Source: Kingella oralis
Lineage (GTDB): Bacteria; Pseudomonadota; Gammaproteobacteria; Burkholderiales; Neisseriaceae
DNA: 12,109 nucleotides
Direction of reading: 5' to 3'
Assembly: GCA_905373195.1 (NCBI GenBank)
Contig: CAJPSG010000009.1
Span: 1-12,109, forward strand
Translations under genes and position numbers: made by a program
The notes under the pieces: generated by a model
What the model saw: the letters and a program-made list of their open reading frames with translations, nothing else
What the model was told of the DNA's origin: nothing
The model's database searches: none
In this document: one piece after another, positions 1-7,288 of the stretch
Numbering within the stretch: the first letter of the stretch is position 1
Layout of the letters: each line of letters begins with the position of its first letter

Positions 1-76
1 GCCGGTGTAGCTCAGTTGGTAGAGCACCTGACTTGTAATCAGGGGGTCGCGAGTTCGATTCCTGCCGCCGGCACCA
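1..76 (+). tRNA. tRNA-Thr (anticodon TGT)
   Basis: This is a complete cloverleaf with the CCA tail encoded in the genome. The acceptor stem GCCGGTG pairs with CGCCGGC with one T-G wobble. The D arm has AGCTCAGTTGGTAGAGC. The anticodon stem CCTGA/TCAGG encloses the loop CTTGTAA, placing TGT at positions 34-36, which reads ACA threonine codons. The T arm holds the canonical GTTCGATTC. Every position matches standard tRNA numbering, so the start at base 1 is right. Its promoter lies outside the window. A hairpin terminator follows within a few bases, so it is probably the last gene of its transcript. Confidence 0.97.
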
Positions 77-79
77 ATA

Positions 80-109
80 AAAAAGCAGCTAAATTTAGCT
101 GCTTTTTTT
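80..109 (+). terminator. Intrinsic terminator after tRNA-Thr
   Basis: A perfect 20-nt palindrome (AGCAGCTAAA/TTTAGCTGCT, 84-103) is preceded by a run of A and followed by seven T. This is the layout of a rho-independent terminator. The A run on the left could let it work in both directions. It ends the tRNA transcript and isolates the pilus operon downstream. Confidence 0.88.
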
Positions 110-185
110 CGTTTGTCGCACAAATAAAACGCTTTTCCCCTAAAAACTTTACATTTGATAAGATAAAGCAACACTCTAAGCGAGA

Positions 186-200
186 TTTGGTATAATCGCC
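186..200 (+). promoter_or_regulatory. Extended -10 promoter of the pil operon
   Basis: A perfect TATAAT lies at 191-196 and is preceded by TGG (188-190), which makes an extended -10 element (TGn-TATAAT). The -35 region at the usual 17-bp distance (168-173, GCAACA) is poor, which is typical where an extended -10 compensates. Transcription would start near 203 and give a leader of about 80 nt before pilB. I see no other candidate promoter between the tRNA terminator and pilB. Confidence 0.72.
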
Positions 201-226
201 CAAGAAATTTTACAGTTTAATGCGCA

Positions 227-254
227 AGGCAGCCCGAGGCTTTTCAGGCTGCCT
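227..254 (+). repeat. DUS with imperfect inverted partner in the pilB leader
   Basis: Bases 243-254 are a perfect complement-orientation DUS (TTCAGGCTGCCT). Bases 227-237 (AGGCAGCCCGA) are a degraded opposite-orientation copy. Together they can form an 11-bp stem with one C-A mismatch and a 6-nt loop in the transcribed leader. No T run follows, so this is not a typical terminator. It may be just an uptake signal, or it may affect leader stability. Confidence 0.6.
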
Positions 255-285
255 AATCAAGCATAAAGAATAAACAGGAAGCAGT

Positions 286-1971
286 ATGAGTATTGGTTTA
301 TTGCGTATTTTGGTACAGCAAAAACTTGTTCCGCAAGAGAATATTGAAAAATATCAAGCAGCCGTAAAAGCAGAAAAACCCGTTATGCCCTTGCTTTTTG
401 GCGACAAAGTTATTACGCCAGAATCGTTGGCGGAATTATGTGCCCGCTTGTTTAATTACCCTGTTTTGGATTTGAATTATTATCCGCGCAGCCGCGTAAT
501 TAAAGATGTGATGACATCGGAACAAATGAAAGAATTTCGTTGCATCCCATTGTTGAAGCGCGGACGTTCTTTGTATGTGGGCGTTTCCGACCCCACACAA
601 ATCCAAAATGTGCAAAAGCTGGCGTTTGCATCAGGCTTGCAAGTTGAGCTGGTGGTGGTGCGCGATGACCAATTAACCAATGTATTGGACTGGTTTGGTC
701 AGAGCAACAACGAATTGCTGAAAGAAATGGACGTTGCCGCCGCGCAGTTAGAAAGTGGGCAAGCACCTGCCATGATTGTGGATGGCGTGGAAGAAGAGGA
801 TGGACCTGTGGCGCGGTTTATCCAAAAAATTCTGTTCGATGCGGTTCAGTCAGGTGCATCCGATATTCACTTTGAATTTTATGAATTTATGGCGCGCGTT
901 CGCTTCCGTACCGATGGTCAGTTGCGTGAAGTGGTGCAACCGCCGCTTTCTGTGCGCAACCAGTTGGCATCGCGGATTAAGGTGATGGCAAAAATGGATA
1001 TTTCCGAAAAGCGTGTTCCGCAAGATGGTCGTATCCAGTTGCAATTTTCCAAAAACGCCAAAGCCATTGACTTTCGTGTGAACACCATGCCCTGCCTATT
1101 TGGCGAAAAAGTGGTAATGCGTATTTTGAATTCAGACGCAGCCAGCTTGAATATTGACCAACTAGGCTTTGAAGATTTCCAGAAAGAACTGATTTTGGAA
1201 GCCATCAATCGCCCATACGGCATGGTGTTGGTAACAGGGCCAACAGGTTCAGGTAAAACGGTATCGCTTTATACCTGCTTGAATATTCTCAATACCGAAG
1301 ACATCAATATTTCTACTGCAGAAGACCCTGCAGAGATTAACTTGCCAGGGATTAACCAAGTAAACGTAAACGATAAGCAAGGCTTAACCTTTGAAGCGGC
1401 ACTAAAAGCATTCCTGCGGCAAGACCCTGATGTGATTATGATTGGTGAGATTCGTGATTTGGGTACGGCAGATATTGCGATTAAAGCGGCACAAACAGGG
1501 CACATGGTATTCTCAACCTTGCATACCAATAATGCACCTGCAACACTGTCTCGTATGCTCAATATGGGGGTGGCACCTTTTAATATTGCCAGTGCAGTAA
1601 ACTTGATTATGGCGCAACGCTTGGCGCGTCGTTTGTGCGTGGCATGTAAACAACCGATGGAGCGTCCGCCCAAAGAATCATTATTAGATGTAGGCTTTAC
1701 AGAAGAAGATTTGGCAAAAGAATGGACGATGTATCGTCCAGTTGGTTGCGATGCTTGCAAAGGCAAGGGTTATAAAGGGCGTGCTGGCTTATATGAAGTG
1801 ATGCCAATGACCGAAAAAATGAAAGAAGTCATTATGAAGGGTGGTACAGAAGTAGATATTGCCAATATTGCCTACGAAGAAGGATTGGTGGATTTGCGTC
1901 GTTCTGGGTTATTGAAAGTTATGCAAGGTATTACTTCATTGGAGGAAGTAATTGCAACAACAAATGAATAA
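286..1971 (+). CDS. pilB: Type IV pilus assembly ATPase PilB (PilF in Neisseria)
   Basis: This cytoplasmic hexameric ATPase powers pilus extension. The 561-residue length is normal for the family. Residues about 1-150 form the MshEN-type N-terminal domain. The GspE-type core follows, with Walker A GPTGSGKT at 318-325, an Asp box TAEDPAE around 344-350, Walker [11 protein letters not shown] at 382-391 and a His box STLHTN at 410-415. The zinc-binding tetracysteine motif that separates PilB from the retraction ATPase PilT is present as C451, C454, C488 and C491. The ATG at 286 has AGGAA five bases upstream. The gene begins the pilB-pilC-pilD operon and is read from the extended -10 promoter at 191-196. 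All key residues are intact. It carries no DUS. Confidence 0.96.
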   Translation: MSIGLLRILVQQKLVPQENIEKYQAAVKAEKPVMPLLFGDKVITPESLAELCARLFNYPVLDLNYYPRSRVIKDVMTSEQMKEFRCIPLLKRGRSLYVGVSDPTQIQNVQKLAFASGLQVELVVVRDDQLTNVLDWFGQSNNELLKEMDVAAAQLESGQAPAMIVDGVEEEDGPVARFIQKILFDAVQSGASDIHFEFYEFMARVRFRTDGQLREVVQPPLSVRNQLASRIKVMAKMDISEKRVPQDGRIQLQFSKNAKAIDFRVNTMPCLFGEKVVMRILNSDAASLNIDQLGFEDFQKELILEAINRPYGMVLVTGPTGSGKTVSLYTCLNILNTEDINISTAEDPAEINLPGINQVNVNDKQGLTFEAALKAFLRQDPDVIMIGEIRDLGTADIAIKAAQTGHMVFSTLHTNNAPATLSRMLNMGVAPFNIASAVNLIMAQRLARRLCVACKQPMERPPKESLLDVGFTEEDLAKEWTMYRPVGCDACKGKGYKGRAGLYEVMPMTEKMKEVIMKGGTEVDIANIAYEEGLVDLRRSGLLKVMQGITSLEEVIATTNE

Positions 1972-1994
1972 TTGTCTAAATTGAAGGAATTATT

Positions 1995-3278
1995 ATGGCA
2001 TCCCTAGCAAAACCTGCTAAAAAAGCAGCTTCCAAGAAAGTAGTAGCAAAAAAGCCTGCTGCAAATGTTAAGAAAGTAGAAAAAGGCAATCGCTATCAGT
2101 TTGAAGGTAAAAGCATGCAAAGTGATTCGATTGTGCGCGGTGAGGTGGTGGCGAAAACAGAAGACGAAGCACGTCAGAAATTAGCCCGCCGCCAAATCAA
2201 AATCATCCAACTGACAAAAATGAAAAAACAACGCCAGAAGAAGATTACTTCTGCGGATATTACGGTGTTTACACGTCAGTTATCTACCATGATGAAAGCG
2301 GGTTTGCCGCTGATGCAAGCATTTGATATTGTGGCGAAAGGTCATTCTAATGCAGCAATGACCAATTTGCTGCTGGATGTAAAAAATAGCGTTGAGCAAG
2401 GTAATTCCTTGGCGAGTTCTTTTTCACAACATCCTAAATATTTTGATAAATTTTATTGCAACTTGGTTGCTGCTGGCGAAGCGGGTGGTGTATTGGAAGG
2501 TTTGCTAGATAAATTAGCAACCTATATGGAAAAAACGCAAGCCATTAAGAAAAAAGTAAAAAGTGCGCTCACTTATCCGATTGCTGTGATTGTGGTGGCG
2601 ATTGTGCTCATCATTATTATGATGATGTTCGTGTTACCATCATTCAAGAAAATTTATGAAGGATTGGGTGCAGAATTACCTGGTTTGACGCAATGGATGA
2701 TGAATATTTCGGATTTCTTTGTTTCACAGGGCTGGATTGTTATTCCTGTATTGATTGGCGTGGTTTTTGCTTTGACACAATATCATAAACGATCTCCGGC
2801 ATTCCAAAAACGTGTGGATGGATGGTTGTTGAAAATGCCTATTTTTGGTGAAATTGTGCGTAAGGCAACGATTGCGCGCTGGGCACGTACGACAGCTACA
2901 TTGTTTACCGCAGGTGTGCCGTTGGTAGAGGTATTGGATTCTGTTGCAGGGGCATCAGGAAATATCATTTACGAAGAAGCAACTTATGAAATTCGTAGCA
3001 AAGTAAACCAAGGTATTTCGCTTACATCTGGCATGCAAGCATCGGGTATCTTTCCCAATATGGTGGTGCAAATGACATCCATCGGTGAAGAGTCTGGTGC
3101 ATTGGATGATATGTTGAATAAAGTGGCGGAATTCTATGAGGATGAGGTGGATACTGCTGTGGCAACACTTTCCTCTTTGATGGAACCTATCATTATGGTT
3201 GTATTGGGCAGCATTGTAGGTGTGATTTTGGTTGCGATGTATTTGCCACTATTCAGCATGGGCGATGCCTTAGGTTAA
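1995..3278 (+). CDS. pilC: Type IV pilus inner-membrane platform protein PilC (PilG in Neisseria)
   Basis: This polytopic inner-membrane protein couples the PilB/PilT ATPases to pilin polymerisation. It should not be confused with the Neisseria adhesin that is also called PilC. The 427 residues contain two tandem T2SSF (GspF) domains at about 90-215 and 295-417. Each carries a conserved signature: GEAGG at 161-165 and GEESG at 364-368. Three hydrophobic segments are visible at about 195-216, 247-262 and 398-420. The first 30 residues form a lysine/alanine-rich tail, which looks unusual for the family. GAAGGA precedes the ATG by about 6 nt, and the gene starts 23 nt after pilB, so the two are almost certainly co-transcribed. 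Confidence 0.95.
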   Translation: MASLAKPAKKAASKKVVAKKPAANVKKVEKGNRYQFEGKSMQSDSIVRGEVVAKTEDEARQKLARRQIKIIQLTKMKKQRQKKITSADITVFTRQLSTMMKAGLPLMQAFDIVAKGHSNAAMTNLLLDVKNSVEQGNSLASSFSQHPKYFDKFYCNLVAAGEAGGVLEGLLDKLATYMEKTQAIKKKVKSALTYPIAVIVVAIVLIIIMMMFVLPSFKKIYEGLGAELPGLTQWMMNISDFFVSQGWIVIPVLIGVVFALTQYHKRSPAFQKRVDGWLLKMPIFGEIVRKATIARWARTTATLFTAGVPLVEVLDSVAGASGNIIYEEATYEIRSKVNQGISLTSGMQASGIFPNMVVQMTSIGEESGALDDMLNKVAEFYEDEVDTAVATLSSLMEPIIMVVLGSIVGVILVAMYLPLFSMGDALG

Positions 3279-3288
3279 GGAATAGGTC

Positions 3289-4122
3289 TTGGATATTTCA
3301 ATCGTAATTGCTGTCATTTTTGGTCTGTTAATCGGCAGTTTCCTGAACGTAGTTATCTATCGTTTGCCCGTGATGCTCAATAATGAGTGGACACGGGCAG
3401 CGAGAGCACATTTGGGATTAGAAGCCATTGAGCAGTCAACTTTCAACTTAATCACACCGCGATCGCGCTGCGGGAATTGTGGAGCAAGTGTTAAACCTTG
3501 GCAAAATATTCCTGTGATTAGTTGGTTGATTTTGCGTGGTAAATGCTATTCTTGTCATACGCCGATCAGTATCCGCTATCCCTTGGTGGAATTGCTAACA
3601 GGTGTGTTGTTTGGGCTGATGGCATGGCAATATGGCTATTCGCTGGAAACCATCGGCGCGTGCGTATTTACGGCATATGTGATTGCGATGACGTTTATTG
3701 ATGCGGATACGCAATTATTGCCTGACGAGCTGACCTTGCCATTGATATGGTTCGGGTTGCTGTTTAACTTGAAAACAGGTTTTGTGCCATTGGAACAAGC
3801 AGTTATCGGTGCAATGGTGGGCTATATGAGCCTGTGGACGTTGTATTGGGCATTTAAGCTGCTCACAGGCAAAGAGGGCATGGGCTACGGCGACTTCAAA
3901 TTGCTGGCGGCAATCGGAGCGTGGCTGGGCGTTGCTGTTATACCGATTACCTTGCTGGGTGCTTCGGTTGTGGGCATTGCGGCGTTTTTGGTCAAACGCA
4001 TTGCGCGAAATACGCCGATGGCATTTGGTCCATGCTTGGCAATTGCGGGCTGGTTTGTGTTTTTATTTCACGGCTCGGTGGGCGATTTTGTGCGCTGGTG
4101 GCTGATGAAATCAGGCTTTTAA
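3289..4122 (+). CDS. pilD: Prepilin peptidase / N-methyltransferase PilD
   Basis: This integral membrane aspartyl protease cleaves the leader of type IV prepilins and N-methylates the new first residue. The 277-residue protein starts with the conserved FGLLIGSFLNVVIYRLP segment. A cytoplasmic loop follows with two CxxC pairs (C61/C64 and C86/C89). The aspartyl protease motifs are FIDADTQLLPD (from 136, probable catalytic D138) and GMGYGDFK (probable catalytic D202). The 64-residue spacing fits the known Pseudomonas PilD pair. Several hydrophobic helices are visible. The start chosen is TTG at 3289, with a weak AAGGA about 10 nt upstream and 10 nt after pilC. The motifs begin soon after it, so little could be missing. 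Only one base separates its stop from the coaE ATG. Confidence 0.94.
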   Translation: MDISIVIAVIFGLLIGSFLNVVIYRLPVMLNNEWTRAARAHLGLEAIEQSTFNLITPRSRCGNCGASVKPWQNIPVISWLILRGKCYSCHTPISIRYPLVELLTGVLFGLMAWQYGYSLETIGACVFTAYVIAMTFIDADTQLLPDELTLPLIWFGLLFNLKTGFVPLEQAVIGAMVGYMSLWTLYWAFKLLTGKEGMGYGDFKLLAAIGAWLGVAVIPITLLGASVVGIAAFLVKRIARNTPMAFGPCLAIAGWFVFLFHGSVGDFVRWWLMKSGF

Positions 4123-4123
4123 A

Positions 4124-4732
4124 ATGACTGTTTGGATTGGACTAACAGGTGGAATCGGTAGTGGCAAGAGTCAAGTCGCTGCCGATTTTTCTGCTTTGGG
4201 CGTGCCACGAATTGATGCGGATGCGATTTCGCGGCAGTTGACGCAAACGGCGGGTAGCATGGCATTGCAGCAGATTCGGCAGCAGTTTGGAGATGCGGCA
4301 CTTACCGTTTCAGGCTGCCTCAATCGTGCGTATATGCGCGAGATGGTGTTTGCGGATGGGCAGGCAAAAGAGCAGTTGGAGGCGATTTTGCATCCGTTGA
4401 TTTTTGCGGAGATTGAGCGGCAGCAAAAGGATTTTCAGGCTGCCTATGGTGTGGTGGAAATTCCGACTTTGGTGGAACATCCTATTTTTCAATCGCTTGT
4501 GAAACGGATTTTGCTGGTTACTTGTCCTGAACCGATTCGCGTGCAGCGAGTGATGGCGCGCAATGGTTTGACAGAAGCCGCTGTTCGCGCCATTATGGCT
4601 ACCCAAGCGAGTGATGAGGCGCGGTTGCGTGTTGCGGATGATGTGATTGCCAATGCAGGCAGTTTACAAGATTTGCAACAAGCAGTTGAACGGCAGCATC
4701 GCGCGTATTTAGCGTTGTTTCAGGCAGCCTGA
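4124..4732 (+). CDS. coaE: Dephospho-CoA kinase
   Basis: It phosphorylates the 3'-hydroxyl of dephospho-CoA, the last step of coenzyme A synthesis, in the cytoplasm. The 202 residues match the usual size. The P-loop GGIGSGKS is at 9-16, the substrate-side DADAISR is around 31-37, and the C-terminal signature with ADDVIANAG is near 170-180. The gene follows pilD after one base, and a coaE neighbour of pilD is also known from Neisseria. Two perfect DUS copies lie inside the gene (4309-4320 and 4434-4445). A third, at 4722-4733, encodes the last residues QAA and supplies the TGA stop. The C-terminus has therefore been shaped by an uptake sequence. Confidence 0.94.
   Translation: MTVWIGLTGGIGSGKSQVAADFSALGVPRIDADAISRQLTQTAGSMALQQIRQQFGDAALTVSGCLNRAYMREMVFADGQAKEQLEAILHPLIFAEIERQQKDFQAAYGVVEIPTLVEHPIFQSLVKRILLVTCPEPIRVQRVMARNGLTEAAVRAIMATQASDEARLRVADDVIANAGSLQDLQQAVERQHRAYLALFQAA
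4309..4320 (-). repeat. DUS inside coaE
   Basis: A perfect AGGCAGCCTGAA on the minus strand, read in coaE as part of VSGCLN. It is the first perfect DUS after the one in the pilB leader at 243-254. Confidence 0.9.
4434..4445 (-). repeat. Second DUS inside coaE
   Basis: A perfect DUS on the minus strand, coding for FQAAY in coaE. This is the same peptide phase as the DUS-derived C-terminus of CoaE, which ends FQAA. Confidence 0.9.
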
Positions 4733-4733
4733 A
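4722..4733 (+). repeat. DUS forming the coaE C-terminus and stop
   Basis: A perfect plus-strand AGGCAGCCTGAA. Its TGA (4730-4732) is the coaE stop codon, and the bases before it encode the last residues QAA. Confidence 0.9.
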
Positions 4734-4772
4734 ACGATGTTTTGCCAGTGAAAAATAAGGAAAATCATATAG

Positions 4773-5534
4773 ATGTTAAGTTTTGACCACCCATTGACCG
4801 AGCGCGTTCGCAGCTTGATTCGTATTGAGCATTTGTTCAACCGCTTCAACCATGCCACCTCTGGCGATGATAAATGGTCGCACCATATTGCGTTGAGCAC
4901 GTTGTTTGAGATTATGGAAAGCTCGTCGCGTGCGGAATTGAAGTTGGATATTTTGCAGGAGTTGGAACGCCAACGGCAAAGTGAGAAATATCAAAATGAT
5001 GCGCCGATGTTGGAGCGGTTGAACCAAACGGCGCAGAATTTGCAGGAAGTGCAGCAGAAATTTGGGCAGCATATCCGTGAAAATGAATGGCTGATGGCGG
5101 TCAAGCAGCGGATGTTGGTGGCGGGGGGAACAACGCCTGTTGAGCTGCCGAGCTATTATTTTTGGCAAAAGGTGGATGCGCAAAAGCGCAGGCAGGATTT
5201 GCAGCGTTGGAGCGAATTTATGATGCCAACGTATCACGCGGTGCATTTGCTGCTGGAAATTTTGCGGAGTAATCAAATAGTTGTGCAATGCCATGCGCAG
5301 GCGGGGCATTATGAGCACAGCAAAATGGAGCAGAATATTCATTTGCTTACGATTGAAATCCCACAAAGTTTGGGCGCATTGCCCGAGGTGTCGGCAAATA
5401 AGTATTTCACGCATATTCGTTTTGTGCAGGCGAGCCAAGAAGGGATGCGGGGCGAGGTTATCCCGCATGATATTGATTTTAAAATGATTGTGTGCAGTTT
5501 TGATGGTGATTCTGCCATACGGCAGGCAGCCTGA
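4773..5534 (+). CDS. zapD: Cell division protein ZapD (YacF family)
   Basis: ZapD binds and bundles FtsZ filaments at the division ring in the cytoplasm. The 253-residue protein begins with the family's N-terminal pattern, a short strand followed by HPLTERVRSLIRIE. It keeps the mostly helical first half and the ELPSYYFW region (about 124-131) before the C-terminal beta-rich part. The length is close to the roughly 250 usual for ZapD. The ATG at 4773 has AAGGAA about 10 nt upstream. It lies 40 nt behind coaE and is probably in the same transcript. The final codons and the TGA stop come from a DUS (5524-5535), giving a QAA terminus identical to that of CoaE. There are no membrane segments. Confidence 0.92.
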   Translation: MLSFDHPLTERVRSLIRIEHLFNRFNHATSGDDKWSHHIALSTLFEIMESSSRAELKLDILQELERQRQSEKYQNDAPMLERLNQTAQNLQEVQQKFGQHIRENEWLMAVKQRMLVAGGTTPVELPSYYFWQKVDAQKRRQDLQRWSEFMMPTYHAVHLLLEILRSNQIVVQCHAQAGHYEHSKMEQNIHLLTIEIPQSLGALPEVSANKYFTHIRFVQASQEGMRGEVIPHDIDFKMIVCSFDGDSAIRQAA

Positions 5535-5535
5535 A
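5524..5535 (+). repeat. DUS forming the zapD C-terminus and stop
   Basis: A perfect plus-strand AGGCAGCCTGAA. Its TGA (5532-5534) is the zapD stop codon, and it encodes the final QAA, exactly as in coaE. Confidence 0.9.
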
Positions 5536-5560
5536 AACGGCGTTGTGAACCGAGAACATC

Positions 5561-6037
5561 ATGACACGACTTGAATACATCGCATCTGAATTGATTGCGC
5601 GTAAACAAAAAATTACCTGTGCCGAATCGTGCACAGGCGGGCTGCTGGCGGCGGAATTGACCAGCATCGCGGGCAGCTCGGCGTTTTTTGAGCGCGCGTA
5701 TATCACGTATTCCAACCAAGCCAAGGAGCAGCTGGTGAATGTGAACAGCGATACGCTGCGGCATTATGGTGCGGTGAGCGAGGAGGTGGTGCGCGAGATG
5801 GCGTTGGGCGCGTTGATTGCGGCGAAAAGCGATTATGCGTTGAGCATTTCGGGCATTGCCGGCCCCGATGGCGGCACGGCGGATAAGCCTGTGGGCACGG
5901 TGTGGTTTGGCTTTGCTACCAAGCAGCGCATTTGGGCGAAGCAGTATCATTTTAAGGGCGATCGCAAGGCGGTGCGGGAACAGGCGGTGCAGTATGCGTT
6001 GGCGATTTTGGAACATTATTTGAAAACAACAAAATGA
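5561..6037 (+). CDS. pncC: CinA-family nicotinamide-nucleotide amidohydrolase (PncC)
   Basis: This is a stand-alone CinA C-terminal domain. Known members of this type hydrolyse nicotinamide mononucleotide to nicotinate mononucleotide and ammonia in the pyridine nucleotide salvage cycle. The 158-residue protein has the active-site motif AESCTGG at 21-27, with S23 the likely nucleophile, and the second signature SGIAGPDGGTADKPVGT at 97-113. It lacks the N-terminal MoCF-like domain of full-length CinA, as E. coli PncC does. The older name 'competence-damage protein' comes from the competence-linked cinA of Gram-positives and does not prove a role in uptake here. The ATG at 5561 has only a weak ribosome-binding site (GAGAAC). 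It lies 26 nt after zapD and ends at an inverted-DUS terminator. Confidence 0.93.
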   Translation: MTRLEYIASELIARKQKITCAESCTGGLLAAELTSIAGSSAFFERAYITYSNQAKEQLVNVNSDTLRHYGAVSEEVVREMALGALIAAKSDYALSISGIAGPDGGTADKPVGTVWFGFATKQRIWAKQYHFKGDRKAVREQAVQYALAILEHYLKTTK

Positions 6038-6080
6038 TTTTCAGGCTGCCTGATGCAAAATGGCAGCCTGAAAACTTTTT
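6038..6080 (+). terminator. DUS-pair intrinsic terminator after pncC
   Basis: A perfect DUS complement (6040-6051) faces a one-mismatch DUS (6061-6072). TTTTCAGGCTGCC at 6038-6050 pairs over 13 bp with GGCAGCCTGAAAA at 6062-6074, with an 11-nt loop, and TTTTT follows at 6076-6080. This is the classic Neisseriaceae design in which two opposed uptake sequences make a terminator. It probably closes the pil-coaE-zapD-pncC transcript. The yciO ribosome-binding site begins only a few bases later, so some readthrough may serve that gene. Confidence 0.85.
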
Positions 6081-6094
6081 ACAAGGAATAAACC

Positions 6095-6715
6095 ATGACT
6101 CAATTTTTTACGATTCATCCCGATAATCCGCAAGAGCGCTTGATTAAGCAGGTGGTGGAGATTGTGCGCAAGGGTGGAGTGATTGTGTATCCCACCGATT
6201 CGTGTTACGCGCTGGGCTGCGCGCTGGGCGATAAAACGGCGATGGATCGGATTTTGGCGATTCGCAAAATTGATTTGAAGCATCATCTCACGCTGATGTG
6301 CGCGGATTTGAGCGGTTTGGGCACATACGCCAAGGTGGACAATAGTCAGTTTCGTCAACTGAAAGCGGCGACCCCTGGTAGTTACACGGTTATTTTGCAG
6401 GCGACCAAGGAAGTACCCAATCGCACGCTGCACCCGAAGCGCAAAACGATTGGGCTACGCGTGCCCGATAATGCGATTGCGCTGGCGTTGCTGAAAGAAT
6501 TGGGCGAGCCGATGTTGAGCAGCACGCTGATGCTGCCTGAGGATGACGAGCCGCTGACCGACCCATATGAAATCCGCGACCGTTTGGAACACGCGGTGGA
6601 TTTGGTGATTGACGGCGGCTGGTGCGGCACCGAGCCGACCACGGTGATTGATATGACGGATGGGGTGGAATTGGTGCGGCAGGGCAAGGGGGATGCGGGG
6701 TTGTTTGGCTTGTGA
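6095..6715 (+). CDS. yciO: YciO-family protein (Sua5/YrdC domain)
   Basis: The 206-residue protein aligns almost end to end with E. coli YciO as I remember it. It starts FFTIHPDNPQERL, then has GGVIVYPTDSCYALGC (about 28-43), KRKTIGLRVP (about 115-124) and PTTVIDMTDG near the C-terminus. The Sua5/YrdC fold binds ATP and RNA. YrdC and Sua5 make threonylcarbamoyl-AMP for the t6A modification of tRNA. YciO is a related branch whose own role is less clear, so the product should not simply be called the t6A synthase. The ATG at 6095 has AAGGA about 8 nt upstream. There are no signal or membrane segments. It ends at a strong bidirectional terminator. Confidence 0.92.
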   Translation: MTQFFTIHPDNPQERLIKQVVEIVRKGGVIVYPTDSCYALGCALGDKTAMDRILAIRKIDLKHHLTLMCADLSGLGTYAKVDNSQFRQLKAATPGSYTVILQATKEVPNRTLHPKRKTIGLRVPDNAIALALLKELGEPMLSSTLMLPEDDEPLTDPYEIRDRLEHAVDLVIDGGWCGTEPTTVIDMTDGVELVRQGKGDAGLFGL

Positions 6716-6735
6716 TGGGCGAAACTGAACGATAG

Positions 6736-6777
6736 AAGGCAGCCTGAAAACGGGTTTAACCGTTTTCAGGCTGCCTT
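6736..6777. terminator. Bidirectional DUS-pair terminator between convergent genes
   Basis: Perfect opposed DUS copies at 6737-6748 and 6765-6776 extend into an 18-bp perfect stem (6736-6753 with 6760-6777) around a 6-nt loop. The flanking sequence is only moderately T-rich on either side (TTTAT on plus, TTC on minus). The convergent genes, yciO on plus and the lipoprotein on minus, make a two-way terminator the natural reading. Confidence 0.87.
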
Positions 6778-6789
6778 TATATATGCGGA

Positions 6790-7233
6790 TTACTGCGCAG
6801 GCGTAAATTTTATTTGCACGCCATTTTTGCCGCGCAAAATCAGCGTTTGCCCGTTGATTTCATAGCGCGACACGCGCTTCATGGCGGTGGTAAACGCATC
6901 TTCTAGCTGATTGTTTTCGCACAGCATGGCGGTGGAAGTCATTTCGCCCAGTTTCAGGCTGCCTGAGGCGGCTTGCGCGTGGAAGTTCATGTGATTGCAG
7001 CCCATGTAGGCATAAGCGTTGGGCAGCTTTGTCCAATCCATTTTGGCGTTGGCGGGGATTTCGCCTTTAAAGCCGCTCAATTCGGTTAAACGCCATGCTT
7101 GGCGGATGGGCGCAGGCGCAGCCGATTGTGCGGCGGGCGCGGATTGCGGTTGCGCGGGCTTGGGTTGTGCCACGCTGTTGCACGCGGCGAGCAGTATGGT
7201 TGCGCTAAATAGTGCGATGGATTTGTTGAACAT
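6790..7233 (-). CDS. META/HslJ-domain lipoprotein
   Basis: A 147-residue secreted lipoprotein. The N-terminus MFNKSIALFSATILLAAC has a lysine, a hydrophobic core and a lipobox LAAC with C18 as the lipidation site. A linker rich in Ala, Pro and Gln (about 20-45) leads to a META-type domain (about 46-145) with WRLTELSG near its start, the pattern GCNHMNFHAQ, and LGEMTSTAMLCENNQLEDAF. This resembles HslJ, an outer-membrane-associated E. coli protein linked to heat and novobiocin resistance, but the exact role is not known. AAGGAG precedes the ATG by about 6 nt. A DUS inside the gene (6953-6964) encodes GSLK. It is transcribed toward yciO and shares its terminator. Confidence 0.85.
   Translation of the reverse strand: MFNKSIALFSATILLAACNSVAQPKPAQPQSAPAAQSAAPAPIRQAWRLTELSGFKGEIPANAKMDWTKLPNAYAYMGCNHMNFHAQAASGSLKLGEMTSTAMLCENNQLEDAFTTAMKRVSRYEINGQTLILRGKNGVQIKFTPAQ
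6953..6964 (-). repeat. DUS inside the META/HslJ-domain lipoprotein gene
   Basis: A perfect AGGCAGCCTGAA in the coding direction of the gene, read as part of ASGSLKL. Confidence 0.9.
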
Positions 7234-7252
7234 CGTCTTTCTCCTTATTGAT

Positions 7253-7273
7253 GCTTTCAGGCTGCCTGAAAGC
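7253..7273. repeat. Palindromic DUS hairpin upstream of the lipoprotein gene
   Basis: GCTTTCAGG and CCTGAAAGC form a 9-bp stem around CTG. The 17-mer TTTCAGGCTGCCTGAAA at 7255-7271 contains the Kingella-type DUS on one strand and AGGCTGCCTGAA, the Simonsiella dialect, on the other. It lies between the nuclease stop and the lipoprotein start. It could weakly terminate the nuclease transcript, although no T run follows on the minus strand. Confidence 0.7.
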
Positions 7274-7288
7274 GGTGGTTGAAATTTT

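Noticed and set aside
4776..6016. Long antisense open frames of 230 and 225 codons opposite zapD and pncC.
   Set aside because: They are mirror frames of two well-supported genes, show no recognisable domains, and are rich in the His, Arg and Leu typical of antisense translation.
5561..6037. Treating the CinA-family gene as a competence gene because of its place near pil genes.
   Set aside because: It is a stand-alone amidohydrolase domain whose established role is NMN deamidation. Proximity alone does not show a competence role.
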